From NCBI RefSeq assembly GCF_039602135.1, contig NZ_CP125942.1, positions 992,001 through 1,056,000 on the forward strand: a stretch of 64,000 nucleotides of DNA, in the 5' to 3' direction. This DNA comes from Glutamicibacter sp. B1. Its GTDB lineage: Bacteria; Actinomycetota; Actinomycetes; Actinomycetales; Micrococcaceae. The position numbers and the translations under genes are program-made. Positions 18,207 through 26,935 of the stretch are shown here, one piece after another; position 1 is the first letter of the stretch; each line of letters begins with the position of its first letter. The notes under the pieces were generated by a model. It was not told where the DNA came from, ran no database searches, and was given only the letters and a program-made list of their open reading frames with translations.

Positions 18207-19277
18207 TCACTGGTTCACACTGGTTCCGGTTTCCAATACGCGATGATTTGGATTAGCAACAGAATCGTCGCTGAGTACGTCAAATGCCAGGGCGGCAACT
18301 TTCGTCCTCGCCTCGCCTTGAGCGTTCCCCGCGGCAAGAACTAATGCCTCGTCAAAGTCTGAATAGGCATCAGTGACCACTGTCTTCAGATTTTCCAGAC
18401 CCTTATCGGGCAGAGCATAGGCGGGTTGTCGCAAATCCCCGCACTGCGGATCAACCACTGCGCGGAGGGTTTGTAACTGCTTTCCCAATTGCGTACGTTG
18501 CGCTTCAATGCCTTCGGCCTGCGATGACGCACCGCGGGCAGCCTGGAGCTGGAGGACGAAATCAAGGGCATAGCCACGATCTAGTGCACGGGCTACAGTT
18601 ACAGCCTCAAGTTCGTTTGGATCGGTGACTTTCGAAGCCGGATCGAGCAGTTCAGTCGACGGTAAACAGCTCACAGGATCTGTGTTTTCATTGCCCGCTG
18701 AAGCACTCAGTGGCAGAGCAAGTGCAGGCGATGATTTTTCCTTGAGGGCATCCAATGCAGTATTGGCATCAAGGTTTGTTTGGAACGCGATTTGCGAGAG
18801 CAACTCGTTGCTTTCCAGCGACGGTTTTTCTAGCGCAGGCGTGGAAGCGGAAAAAGTCGCGACATCTTGCAACAAAGATTTTACGATCTCAGGGTTGTAG
18901 GCCGAAGGTTCGGCCGGTGCGGACTCTTGAGCGAATTGCAGTTCTCCCAACAATGCGGCGCCTTGGGACAAAGAGGTGCCCAGGTTCGCCAGTGCTTCGG
19001 ATTCCTCACCCTGGGCCAGCCCGGCCAGTTTGTTGGCTCGCGCTGCCAAGTCAGCCAGCTCGGCCCCGTGAACCAGTAAGGCCCGTTCGTCTGCGGAAGC
19101 GTCTTTGACCTCTTCTGGAAGCCCGTGAGCGACCAGCACGTTATGAAACACGGTACTTCCGATTCCCCACGTCACTGCCACCGCAAGAACCCCGGCCAGT
19201 GTAGGAGCAATCCAACCTGGTGCTCGGCGTGTGGGAGCCGTTTTGCGGTTGGTGGAGTGGGGAGATTTTTCAGTCAT
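18207..19277 (-). CDS. DUF4439-type membrane-anchored protein upstream of rimP
   Basis: 356 residues: a short basic cytosolic N-terminus, one membrane helix (WIAPTLAGVLAVAVTWGIGS) and a long helical extracytoplasmic part. The C-terminal third (VARALDRGYALDFVLQLQAARG, DLRQPAYALPDKGLENLKTVV) resembles DUF4439, a ferritin-like helical domain usually encoded divergently from rimP in actinobacteria. Function unknown. ATG 19277 is preferred; an in-frame GTG/TTG further upstream would add a non-conserved basic extension. Several Ala/Glu-rich segments could form coiled coils. Confidence 0.65.
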   Translation of the reverse strand: MTEKSPHSTNRKTAPTRRAPGWIAPTLAGVLAVAVTWGIGSTVFHNVLVAHGLPEEVKDASADERALLVHGAELADLAARANKLAGLAQGEESEALANLGTSLSQGAALLGELQFAQESAPAEPSAYNPEIVKSLLQDVATFSASTPALEKPSLESNELLSQIAFQTNLDANTALDALKEKSSPALALPLSASAGNENTDPVSCLPSTELLDPASKVTDPNELEAVTVARALDRGYALDFVLQLQAARGASSQAEGIEAQRTQLGKQLQTLRAVVDPQCGDLRQPAYALPDKGLENLKTVVTDAYSDFDEALVLAAGNAQGEARTKVAALAFDVLSDDSVANPNHRVLETGTSVNQ

Positions 19278-19451
19278 AGCGATTCGATCATGCCATGATT
19301 TACCGGTGTTTTCGGGCAATAGCCGTGTTGCGCGCCACCTCAGCGAGAAAAAGTGCGTGAGTTCTTTCACCTGAGACGGTTTGGCAGTTCTCAACGAGCC
19401 AAAGGCACTATAGGCTTAAAGGACAACATCGAATAGCGTGGGAGGATATCC

Positions 19452-20018
19452 ATGACCGGAATGCCGGCCGATACCGAACAGGAAGCACAGCGACTGACTG
19501 CATTGCTTTCCAAGGAAGTAGAATCCCACGGGCTTCTCTTAGAAGAAGTGACTTTACGCCCGTCCGGCAAGCAGATCATCGTTCAGGTCATTGTCGACAA
19601 AGCCGACGGCCACGATTCGGTGAATCTTGATGAGCTTGGTGAAGTTACCACCACGATCTCTAACGCCCTGGATAAAGATGTTGCTTTTGCCTCTGCTGAT
19701 CCATACGAACTTGAGGTCAGCTCACCGGGTCTTTCTCGACCACTGACCGCTCAGCGCCACTGGGTGCGAGCGCTCAACCGCATGGTCAAAATCTCCCTCA
19801 GCGACGGAACCAAGCTGCGCGGACGCCTGCTTGAAGTCAACGACGCTGACGTCCTGGTCGCCGAACACCGCGAGCCAGCCAAAAAAGGCATGAAGACCAA
19901 GGTTCTTGAACCGGAACTGCATGCTTTTGAAAATATCCGTAAAGCTGTTGTCGATCCAGAACTGAACTTCGATGACGCACTATTAGACACCGTTGATTCT
20001 GAAGATTTGGAGGGCTAA
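19452..20018 (+). CDS. rimP: Ribosome maturation factor RimP
   Basis: Assists 30S subunit maturation. 188 residues with the N-terminal RimP domain (LLSKEVESHGLLLEEVTL, VIVDKADGHDSVNLDELGEVTTTIS, PYELEVSSPGLSRPL) and the C-terminal SH3-like domain (GTKLRGRLLEVNDADVLV). The ATG has GGGAGGATATCC upstream. It heads the operon rimP-nusA-ylxR-infB-rbfA, with nusA two bases after its stop codon. Confidence 0.95.
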   Translation: MTGMPADTEQEAQRLTALLSKEVESHGLLLEEVTLRPSGKQIIVQVIVDKADGHDSVNLDELGEVTTTISNALDKDVAFASADPYELEVSSPGLSRPLTAQRHWVRALNRMVKISLSDGTKLRGRLLEVNDADVLVAEHREPAKKGMKTKVLEPELHAFENIRKAVVDPELNFDDALLDTVDSEDLEG

Positions 20019-20020
20019 GC

Positions 20021-21004
20021 GTGGATATCGATCTCAACGCTCTGCGTATTCTGGAAAAAGACCGCGACATCCCCATGGATGTGCTGATCCCAACCATCGA
20101 GTCGGCCCTGCTGCTGGCCTACAACAAGACCGAAGGTGCCATGCCTGGCGCCCGCGCGCACATTGAGCGCAGCACCGGCCACGTGGCCATCTTGGTTGAA
20201 GACCGCGACAATGCCGGCGTGCTGTTGGGCGAATTTGATGACACCCCACACGGTTTCGGCCGTATTGCCGCTTCGACCGCTCGTCAGGTCATCATGCAGC
20301 GTCTGCGTGAAGCCGAGGATGCTCAGGTTGTTGGCGAGTACTCCGCTCGTGTTGGCACCCTGATTTCCGGTGTCATCCAGCAGGGCTACTCCGCACATAT
20401 GGTCCAGGTGAAGGTCGGCGATCTGGAAGCACTTTTGCCTCCAGTTGAGCAGTCCCCAGGCGAAAAATACATTCACGGTAACCGTCTGCGTGCCTACGTG
20501 GTTTCGGCCGAGCGCGGCAACAAGGGCCCAGCAGTGACCCTGTCGCGTTCGCACCCGGGCATGGTGCGCCTGCTGTTCGGAATGGAAGTACCAGAAATTG
20601 CTGACGGCACCGTAGTTGTTGAGGCGTTGGCCCGCGAAGCCGGTCACCGTACCAAGATCGCTGTACGCGCCACCAAGCCAGGCGTTAATGCCAAGGGCGC
20701 ATGCATCGGTGAAATGGGTACTCGCGTCCGCGCCGTGATGAACGAGCTGAACGACGAAAAGATCGACATCGTTGACTACAACGAAGATCCAGCGAAGTTC
20801 ATTGCCGCCGCACTCTCCCCATCCAAGGTGGTCTCGGTCGAGATCTTGGACGAAGAAGAACGACGTGCTCGGGTGGTAGTTCCCGATTCTCAGCTGTCCC
20901 TGGCCATTGGCAAGGAAGGACAGAACGCCCGTCTAGCAGCAAAGCTCACCGGCTGGCGCATCGATATCTTGGCTGCTTCTGGCGGCAAGGAACCACAGCT
21001 CTAA
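20021..21004 (+). CDS. nusA: Transcription termination/antitermination factor NusA
   Basis: RNA polymerase-binding elongation factor controlling pausing, termination and antitermination. The short 327-residue actinobacterial form lacks C-terminal acidic repeats. Order: N-terminal polymerase-binding domain (MDIDLNALRILEKDRDIPMDVL), S1 domain (LISGVIQQGYSAHMVQVKVGDLEALLP), then KH1 and KH2 (KPGVNAKGACIGEMGTRVRAVM and LAIGKEGQNARLAAKLTGWRIDI). GTG start with GGAGGG eight bases upstream. Confidence 0.96.
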   Translation: MDIDLNALRILEKDRDIPMDVLIPTIESALLLAYNKTEGAMPGARAHIERSTGHVAILVEDRDNAGVLLGEFDDTPHGFGRIAASTARQVIMQRLREAEDAQVVGEYSARVGTLISGVIQQGYSAHMVQVKVGDLEALLPPVEQSPGEKYIHGNRLRAYVVSAERGNKGPAVTLSRSHPGMVRLLFGMEVPEIADGTVVVEALAREAGHRTKIAVRATKPGVNAKGACIGEMGTRVRAVMNELNDEKIDIVDYNEDPAKFIAAALSPSKVVSVEILDEEERRARVVVPDSQLSLAIGKEGQNARLAAKLTGWRIDILAASGGKEPQL

Positions 21005-21016
21005 GCCTGTGGTGCA

Positions 21017-21108
21017 CCAACTACTAGCTAGTGACGCGGTCGCCTAACGCTGTGTGAGTCACAACTCATGCGCGCTATGGCTTCCAAACGCGCTAGACTA
21101 GTAGTTGG
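21017..21108 (+). ncRNA. Large inverted repeat / putative structured RNA between nusA and ylxR
   Basis: An 11-bp perfect inverted repeat (CCAACTACTAG at 21017-21027, complement at 21098-21108) extends inward through CTAG/CTAG (one bulged base) and CGCG/CGCG (three bulged bases). It encloses a second hairpin TGAGT-CACA-ACTCA at 21055-21068. The whole forms one long stem with an internal branch. It could be an mRNA element in the nusA operon, a processing site or an attenuator. Not a recognised family. Confidence 0.4.
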
Positions 21109-21144
21109 CTCGTATTTACTAGGGAAGGTGGCGACGGCGCTCGC

Positions 21145-21465
21145 ATGAAGCTGCATCAGCAACGAACGTGCATTGGCTGTCGAACTGTCACCAGTAAAAA
21201 CGAGTTACTTCGATGGGTCCTTACCGATGGTGCACCGCTAAAAGTGGTGAGCCTGGATCTAGAAGGTTCTGCCTTCGGGCGTGGAACCTGGACCCACGCA
21301 ACACAAAAGTGTGTGCGGCAAGCTGTGCAGCGTAAGGCGTTCGCGCGGACCTTCAGGTCTGCAGTGGACGATTCGCAGGTAGCACAGGCATTTACCGCAT
21401 ACGAAGATCAGCTGGCAGCAAGCCAGCAATCTGGCAAACATGATGAAAGCGGGTCAGAAATCTGA
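21145..21465 (+). CDS. ylxR: YlxR family RNA-binding protein
   Basis: 106-residue YlxR (DUF448) protein encoded between nusA and infB, as in most Gram-positives. It has the signature RTCIGCRTVTSKNELLRWV and the conserved GRGTWTHATQKCVRQAVQRKAFARTF. Proteins of this family are reported to bind RNA and, in some species, to influence RNase P or transcription. The ATG has no close ribosome site. A seven-codon GTG reading frame (21128-21148) ends in a TGA overlapping this ATG, so reinitiation is possible. Confidence 0.88.
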   Translation: MKLHQQRTCIGCRTVTSKNELLRWVLTDGAPLKVVSLDLEGSAFGRGTWTHATQKCVRQAVQRKAFARTFRSAVDDSQVAQAFTAYEDQLAASQQSGKHDESGSEI

Positions 21466-21641
21466 TGGCAACCCGATGAGTCGGCAATGTTGAGCGCACA
21501 ACGATGACCAATCAGTTCTGCGTGATCCACCGTGCGACGGAAGAATTTCACGAATTACACAGCTGATTTGCCAGACCTCCTGATTAAAGATTTTTTCTTT
21601 GAAGCTGGGGTTTGAGCAAATCACATCAATACAGGAGAGAT

Positions 21642-24584
21642 GTGGCTAAACCCCGCGTTCACGAGCTCGCTAAAGAGCTCGGAATCACTTCAAAAGAAGC
21701 ACTAACTAAATTGCAGGATATGGGCGAATTCGTTCGCTCGGCATCCTCGACCGTTGAACCTCCAGTAGCGCGCAAGCTGCGCGATGCGTTCCCAGGTTCC
21801 AACAACGCTGCTGCCGCCAAGCCGGCTGCAGCTAAGCCAGCGACCCCGGGTGCACCAAAGCCAGCTGCCAAGCCAGCTGCCACCCCGGGTGCCAAAGCTG
21901 CTCCAAAGCCAGGCGCCAAGCCTGCTCCAAAGCCAGCAGCCGCAACCCCAGCGCCAGCCGCGCCAGCTACTCCAGCAGCACCAGCACCAAAGGCAACCCC
22001 GGGTGCACCACTGCCAGGGGCAGCACCAAAGCCAGGCAGCAAGCCAGCACCAAAGCCAGGTGCTCCACGTCCAGGCAACAACCCGTTCTCCTCGCAGCAG
22101 GGCATGCGCTCTTCTGACTCCGGCGAACGTCGTGGCGGCCAGAACCGTGACGGCAACCGTGCACCACGTCCGGGCGCTCCACGCCCAGGCGGCCCACGTC
22201 CGGGCAACAACCCGTTCTCTTCCCAACAGGGAATGCGCGGCGAAGGCGGTCAGGGTGGCCCACGTCCACCACGTGACGGCCAGCGCGGTCCACGCCCAGG
22301 TGGTCAAGGCCAGGGTGGCCCGCGTCCACCACGCGACGGTCAGGGCGGTCCACGTCCAGCACGTGACGGCCAGCGTAGCCCACGCCCAGCAGGTCAGGGC
22401 GGCCCACGCCCAGCCGGCCAGGGTGGTCCACGCCCAGCTGGTGCAGGCGCCGGCGGTCCACGCCCGGGCGCAGGTGCCGGTGCAGGAACCACTGCAACTC
22501 CTCGCATGATGCCTAACCGCACCGATCGTCCAGCCCCAGCAGGTGGCGGACGTCCAGGTGCCGGTGGCGGCGGACGCGGTCGCCCAGGCGGCGGCAACGG
22601 TGGCGGTACCGGTGGCGGCTTCCGCCCAGGTGCACCACGCGGTCGCGGTGGCGTTGGCGGTGCTTTCGGTAAGGGAGGCGCCGGTCGCGGCAAGCAGCGC
22701 AAGTCCAAGCGCGCAAAGCGCCAGGAATTGGAGCAGATGAGTGTTCCAAGCTTGGGTGGTGTGAACGTACCTCGCGGTACCGGCGACACCGAGATCCGTC
22801 TGCGTCGTGGTGCTTCGATCACCGACTTCGCCGACAAGATTGGCGCAAACCCAGCTGCACTGGTCACCGTACTGTTCCACCTTGGCGAAATGGCTACGGC
22901 CACCCAGTCACTGGATGAGGCAACCTTCGAAGTACTCGGCGAAGAGCTGGGCTACAAGGTTCTGGTTGTTTCCCCAGAGGATGAGGACAAGGAGCTGCTC
23001 GAAGGCTTCGGTCTTGACCTGGATGCTGAGCTTGAGGCTGAAGGCGAAGACGTTCTCGAAGAACGTGCACCAGTGATCACCATCATGGGTCACGTTGACC
23101 ACGGTAAGACTCGACTGCTTGATGCGATCCGTCAGTCCAACGTGATTGAGGGCGAGCACGGTGGCATCACCCAGCACATCGGTGCTTACCAGATCGTTCA
23201 CCCACACGAAGGTCGCGATCGTGCCATGACCTTCATCGATACCCCGGGTCACGAGGCGTTCACCGCCATGCGTGCTCGTGGTGCCGAGGTTACCGACGTT
23301 GCCGTGCTGGTTGTTGCAGCGGATGACGGCGTCATGCCGCAGACCGTGGAAGCATTGAACCACGCACAGGCAGCTGGCGTGCCGATCATCGTCGCAGTGA
23401 ACAAGGTGGATAAGGAAGGCGCTAACCCTGACAAGGTCATGGGTCAGCTCACCGAATACGGCCTGGTTCCTGAAGAATACGGTGGCGACACCATGTTCGT
23501 GAAGGTATCCGCACTGCAGAAGCAGGGTATCGACGAGTTGCTCGACGCTGTTCTGTTGACCTCCGACGTGCTGGAACTGAAGGCTAACCCAGACAAGTCC
23601 GCTCGTGGTGTAGCCATTGAAGCGAACCTGGATAAGGGTCGCGGTTCCGTGGTTACCGTTCTGGTTCAGTCCGGTACCCTGTGCGTTGGCGACACCATGG
23701 TTGTGGGCACCGCCCACGGCCGTGTGCGTGCAATGTTCAACGAAAACGGCGAAAACCTCGACGTGGCACTGCCATCGCGTCCGGTTCAGGTCTTGGGTAT
23801 GTCCTCGGTGCCTCGCGCCGGTGACGGATTCTTGATCACCGAAGACGAGCGCACCGCCCGTCAGATCGCTGACAAGCGCGAAACCGCAGAGCGTAACGCG
23901 ATGCTGGCTAAGCGTCGTAAGCGCATCACGCTGGAAGACTTCGATAAGGCTGTTGCAGACGGCAAGATCGATACCTTGAACCTGATCCTGAAGGGTGACG
24001 CTTCGGGTGCTGTTGAAGCACTGGAAGACTCGCTGATGAAGATCGAGGTTGGCGACGATGTTCAGCTGCGCGTGATCCACCGCGGCGTGGGTGCTATCAC
24101 CCAGAACGACGTCAACCTGGCTACCGTGGACAACGCCATCATCATTGGCTTCAACGTTCGCCCAGCCGAGCGCGTGTCTGAACTGGCTGATAAAGAAGGC
24201 GTGGATATGCGCTTCTACTCGGTCATTTACTCCGCGATCGACGACATCGAAGCAGCGCTCAAGGGCATGCTCAAGCCGGAATACGAAGAAGTGGCCCTCG
24301 GTACCGCCGAGATCCGCATGGTCTTCCGTTCCTCGAAGTTCGGCAACATTGCCGGTTCGATCATCCGCTCGGGCACCATCAAGCGCAACACCAAGGCACG
24401 CCTGGTTCGCGATGGCAACGTGGTCGGGGACAACCTGTCCATTGACTCGCTGCGCCGCGAAAAGGACGATGTCACCGAGGTCCGCGAGGGCTTCGAATGT
24501 GGTATCGGCCTGGGGTCGTTCAACGACATCAAGGAAGGCGACATCATCGAGACCTTCGAGATGCGCGAAAAGCCACGCGACTAA
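21642..24584 (+). CDS. infB: Translation initiation factor IF-2
   Basis: GTPase that places initiator tRNA on the 30S subunit. About 980 residues, long even for actinobacteria. Residues 1-55 are the IF2-N domain; 55-360 are low-complexity Pro/Ala/Lys then Gly/Pro/Arg (many GGPRP units and two copies of [12 protein letters not shown]). A second IF2-N domain ([18 protein letters not shown]) follows, then the G domain with [15 protein letters not shown] near 483, DTPGHEAF and NKVDKEG, then domains II-IV. GTG 21642 is chosen for its CAGGAGAG site; an upstream TTG is in frame but not plausible. Confidence 0.96.
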   Translation: MAKPRVHELAKELGITSKEALTKLQDMGEFVRSASSTVEPPVARKLRDAFPGSNNAAAAKPAAAKPATPGAPKPAAKPAATPGAKAAPKPGAKPAPKPAAATPAPAAPATPAAPAPKATPGAPLPGAAPKPGSKPAPKPGAPRPGNNPFSSQQGMRSSDSGERRGGQNRDGNRAPRPGAPRPGGPRPGNNPFSSQQGMRGEGGQGGPRPPRDGQRGPRPGGQGQGGPRPPRDGQGGPRPARDGQRSPRPAGQGGPRPAGQGGPRPAGAGAGGPRPGAGAGAGTTATPRMMPNRTDRPAPAGGGRPGAGGGGRGRPGGGNGGGTGGGFRPGAPRGRGGVGGAFGKGGAGRGKQRKSKRAKRQELEQMSVPSLGGVNVPRGTGDTEIRLRRGASITDFADKIGANPAALVTVLFHLGEMATATQSLDEATFEVLGEELGYKVLVVSPEDEDKELLEGFGLDLDAELEAEGEDVLEERAPVITIMGHVDHGKTRLLDAIRQSNVIEGEHGGITQHIGAYQIVHPHEGRDRAMTFIDTPGHEAFTAMRARGAEVTDVAVLVVAADDGVMPQTVEALNHAQAAGVPIIVAVNKVDKEGANPDKVMGQLTEYGLVPEEYGGDTMFVKVSALQKQGIDELLDAVLLTSDVLELKANPDKSARGVAIEANLDKGRGSVVTVLVQSGTLCVGDTMVVGTAHGRVRAMFNENGENLDVALPSRPVQVLGMSSVPRAGDGFLITEDERTARQIADKRETAERNAMLAKRRKRITLEDFDKAVADGKIDTLNLILKGDASGAVEALEDSLMKIEVGDDVQLRVIHRGVGAITQNDVNLATVDNAIIIGFNVRPAERVSELADKEGVDMRFYSVIYSAIDDIEAALKGMLKPEYEEVALGTAEIRMVFRSSKFGNIAGSIIRSGTIKRNTKARLVRDGNVVGDNLSIDSLRREKDDVTEVREGFECGIGLGSFNDIKEGDIIETFEMREKPRD
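22074..22480 (+). repeat. Low-complexity repeats inside infB
   Basis: [12 protein letters not shown] is encoded twice (22074-22109 and 22203-22238), and GGPRP-type pentamers are repeated from about 22191 to 22480. This is in-frame repeat structure of the IF2 linker and not a separate element. Confidence 0.8.
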
Positions 24585-24620
24585 TTGCTTCCCAGCAGTT
24601 AGCAGTGTGACTCACTGATT

Positions 24621-24660
24621 CGTGGGCGTTTGACCGATAAGCTTTGGTCAAGCGCCCACG
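24621..24660 (+). terminator. Hairpin between infB and rbfA
   Basis: 15-bp inverted repeat CGTGGGCGTTTGACC / GGTCAAGCGCCCACG (one G-T pair), followed by AGTTTT. It resembles an intrinsic terminator, so rbfA may be read partly from attenuated read-through or its own promoter. Confidence 0.7.
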
Positions 24661-24685
24661 AGTTTTGAACCATTAGGAGAAAACC

Positions 24686-25120
24686 ATGGCTGATTCAGCC
24701 CGCGCCGCACGCCTAGCCAAGCGCGTGCAGGTCCTCATGGCCCAGTCGCTGCGTAATGTCATCAAGGACGAGCGCATCGATAATGTCACCGTGACCGATG
24801 CTCGCGTCACCAGCGACCTGCAGCACGCTACCGTGTACTACACCGTCTTTGGCGATGACCAGATGAAGCAGGAAGTTGCCGAGCTACTTGAAAAGCGCGG
24901 TGGCGCACTGCGCAAGGAACTGGGTCGTAACCTGACCATTCGTCTGACTCCAACGCTGGCTTTTGTTGCCGACGAAATCCCTGAGGGTGCTTCGCACCTG
25001 GAGGAATTGTTGGCCAAGGCCCGCGAGAAGGATGCCGAGGTTGCAGCTCTGCGCGAAGGCAAGGAATTCGCTGGAGACCAGGATCCATATAAGAAGGACG
25101 AAGAGGATGAAGAAGCCTAA
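24686..25120 (+). CDS. rbfA: Ribosome-binding factor A
   Basis: Cold-shock-linked 30S maturation factor with a KH-like fold. 144 residues: ARLAKRVQVLMAQSLRNVIKDERI, VTVTDARVTSDLQHATVYYTVFG and the ending LTPTLAFVADEIPEGASHLEELLAKA are diagnostic. The acidic C-terminal tail (KKDEEDEEA) is longer than in E. coli. ATG with TAGGAGAAA upstream. It closes the rimP-infB cluster; truB, its usual neighbour, lies 6 kb further on. Confidence 0.95.
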   Translation: MADSARAARLAKRVQVLMAQSLRNVIKDERIDNVTVTDARVTSDLQHATVYYTVFGDDQMKQEVAELLEKRGGALRKELGRNLTIRLTPTLAFVADEIPEGASHLEELLAKAREKDAEVAALREGKEFAGDQDPYKKDEEDEEA

Positions 25121-25154
25121 GCTTCTTTGACTCGTGGGGTGATGACCCCTGATT

Positions 25155-25200
25155 CCCCGGAGATCACCTGTTGGTGGCCTCCGGGGAGTTTCTTTTTCTT
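25155..25200 (+). terminator. Intrinsic terminator after rbfA
   Basis: CCCCGGAGATCACC / GGTGGCCTCCGGGG stem with two mismatches and a 4-nt loop, followed by TTTCTTTTTCTT. Textbook form; it also lies at the 3' end of the convergent MarR gene. Confidence 0.88.
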
Positions 25201-25207
25201 CGCGGAT

Positions 25208-25660
25208 CTAGTGGGTCGGATCATGGCGGTCGACCTGCTCACGAAGGGTGACTAATTGTTTTTTGAGGGCAGAAAATTCGTGCTCGCCCAAGAATTTCTG
25301 CCACCTAGCTTCGATGTCTGCTTCGATTTTCCTTGCCGCCTGCTGCGCGTGGATCCCGTGTTCGGTGAGCAACACCAGTTGTGCTCTGGCATCGTGCGGA
25401 TCATCGTGGCGGGATATCAGACCTGCGGTTTCCAACTGATTGACCAGATACGCAGCACTTTGTTTGGTGATCCCCGCAGCACTTGCTAGGTCGGTGAGCC
25501 GACTGCCGTTCTCGGCGATGCGCGCGGCCAGTCGCCCCTGCGCCAGCGTGAATTCAAAGCCTGAAGCGTGCAGGGCCGCGACGATGTCTTCTTCAAAAGC
25601 GCGCTGGGCGATAAATAGCAGAGTCCCAATGGACATTTCATCGGACTGATCTATTGACAT
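25208..25660 (-). CDS. MarR-family transcriptional regulator
   Basis: 150-residue dimeric winged-helix repressor with the family core RLTDLASAAGITKQSAAYLVNQLETAGLISRHDDPHDARAQLVLLTEHG. It is divergent from the MDMPI-like gene at 25718 and probably represses it and itself, since two TTAGTCAGA direct repeats lie between them. The inducer is unknown. Confidence 0.9.
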   Translation of the reverse strand: MSIDQSDEMSIGTLLFIAQRAFEEDIVAALHASGFEFTLAQGRLAARIAENGSRLTDLASAAGITKQSAAYLVNQLETAGLISRHDDPHDARAQLVLLTEHGIHAQQAARKIEADIEARWQKFLGEHEFSALKKQLVTLREQVDRHDPTH

Positions 25661-25661
25661 G

Positions 25662-25691
25662 TTAGTCAGAATATCTCACCATTTAGTCAGA
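25662..25691. promoter_or_regulatory. Direct repeats TTAGTCAGA x2, candidate MarR operator
   Basis: Identical 9-mers at 25662-25670 and 25683-25691, 21 bp apart start to start (two helical turns), immediately upstream of the MarR gene and 27 bp before the divergent gene. The placement suits a cooperative operator. Confidence 0.4.
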
Positions 25692-25717
25692 GACTCTTAC
25701 TACTTGGGGTGGGGAAG

Positions 25718-26377
25718 ATGTTGACCGAAAAAATGTGGGATGTCATCGTCGAAGAACGTCTAAAACTGTGCAACATACTTCGTGAGCTCAGCCCACAACA
25801 GTGGAGCACACCATCACTATGCCAAGGATGGAGCGTCCAAGATGTTGCCGCCCACCTGATCAGTGCCCCACAACTTGATGCCAGAGCAATGCTCAAACTC
25901 ATGCCCTCCATGATCATTCACGGATATAACGGCATGACCCTGCGAGATGGGCAACAACGTGGCAGGGCAGGCGCCAAGGCTATTCTTCAACAATACGAGC
26001 AATTTGCCACTTGCAGGCGTGGCCCGGCACTAGTGAATGTCAAAGAGACGCTGACTGACACGCTCGTACACTTCCAAGATCTCGCCCGGCCGCTAGGGAT
26101 TAAGCACAAGATGCCACAAGAGGCAGCCGTGGAAGTAGCCCACCGGCTGGAAGGCACCGGCATGATGCTCGGCAGTTATAAGGTGAATCGAGCGGTGAAG
26201 ATGATTGCCAGTGACACAGACTTCGAATCAGGAAAAGGCGATCCCCTTATCGGCCCCATCGACGAACTGGCGATGCTCAGGGCCGGAAGAAGCCCGCAGT
26301 GGGAGCTGTTCGAAGGAAGCGGCGTTGGTGTCGTTCAAACCTTGCTGACACGGCGTGAAGCGAAAAAATCCAGCTGA
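25718..26377 (+). CDS. Maleylpyruvate isomerase-type (DinB-like) mycothiol-dependent family protein
   Basis: 220-residue four-helix-bundle protein of the MDMPI N-terminal/TIGR03083 group. The marker is CQGWSVQDVAAHLISAP, whose His is a metal ligand in the DinB fold. Family members are mycothiol-dependent isomerases or transferases, or uncharacterised. ATG 25718 follows GGGGTGGGGAAG; a GTG three codons upstream is also possible. It is divergent from the MarR gene, so it may serve in a stress or detoxification response. Confidence 0.75.
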   Translation: MLTEKMWDVIVEERLKLCNILRELSPQQWSTPSLCQGWSVQDVAAHLISAPQLDARAMLKLMPSMIIHGYNGMTLRDGQQRGRAGAKAILQQYEQFATCRRGPALVNVKETLTDTLVHFQDLARPLGIKHKMPQEAAVEVAHRLEGTGMMLGSYKVNRAVKMIASDTDFESGKGDPLIGPIDELAMLRAGRSPQWELFEGSGVGVVQTLLTRREAKKSS

Positions 26378-26474
26378 GTCTCACTTCATTCCACGTGGTA
26401 CAACGCCCTAGTCGCGGACTAGTTTTTGCGCTAGCGTGAACCCCAAGGACGCTGAAGAACGAAGGTGCAAGAAA

Positions 26475-26921
26475 ATGCCAGAATTCACCACCACACTGAT
26501 TCCTACCACGGGTAAAAACGTCGCCATAGTTGTGCCCGATGACATCGTGTACGGGTTTGAGCGTGGAAAACGGGTCCCAGTAACAGTTCAGGTTGATGGC
26601 GATTACACCTTCCACAGCAGCATCGCATCTATGGGTGGACAGTTTCTTATTGGATTTAATGCGCAGACTCGGGCAGAGACCAAAAAAGATGCCGGAGATG
26701 AAGTCGCCGTCAAGGTTGAACTGGATGAGGAACCACGAACCGTGGAGATCCCCGAGCCACTAGCGGTGCTGCTCTCGGCTGAACCAGAGTTGCTTGAGGC
26801 ATGGAACAAGCTCTCCTACAGCAAACAACGCGGACACGCTGAACCCATCATCGCTGCACGGGGCGAGGACACCAGAGCTCGCCGGGTTGAAAAAGTGATT
26901 AGGGCGTTGCGCAGCCAGTAG
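26475..26921 (+). CDS. DUF1905 / YdeI-OmpD-associated domain protein
   Basis: 148 residues. The first half is DUF1905 (FTTTLIPTTGKNVAIVVPDDIVYGF, VTVQVDGDYTFHSSIASMGGQFLIGFN), the second the YdeI/OmpD-associated helical segment (PLAVLLSAEPELLEAWNKLSYSKQRGHAEPI). Function unknown; common in actinobacteria. ATG 26475 has GAAGGTGCAAG upstream. It converges with the molybdenum oxidoreductase, 14 bp between stop codons and no clear terminator. Confidence 0.82.
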   Translation: MPEFTTTLIPTTGKNVAIVVPDDIVYGFERGKRVPVTVQVDGDYTFHSSIASMGGQFLIGFNAQTRAETKKDAGDEVAVKVELDEEPRTVEIPEPLAVLLSAEPELLEAWNKLSYSKQRGHAEPIIAARGEDTRARRVEKVIRALRSQ

Positions 26922-26935
26922 GCAGCTGGCGGTGC

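Noticed and set aside
21600..22500. Tandem repeats in infB as a possible mobile or CRISPR-like array
   Set aside because: Repeats are in frame, imperfect and part of the IF2 linker; no regular spacers are present.
21702..22880. Long minus-strand and second-frame open frames opposite infB
   Set aside because: They arise from the low-complexity Pro/Ala/Gly repeats of the IF2 linker and encode Trp/Thr/Ala- or Pro/Gly-monotonous chains with no domain.
22908..24080. 390-codon minus-strand frame opposite the IF2 G domain
   Set aside because: His/Gln/Val-rich antisense translation of a conserved gene, with no ribosome site or family motif.
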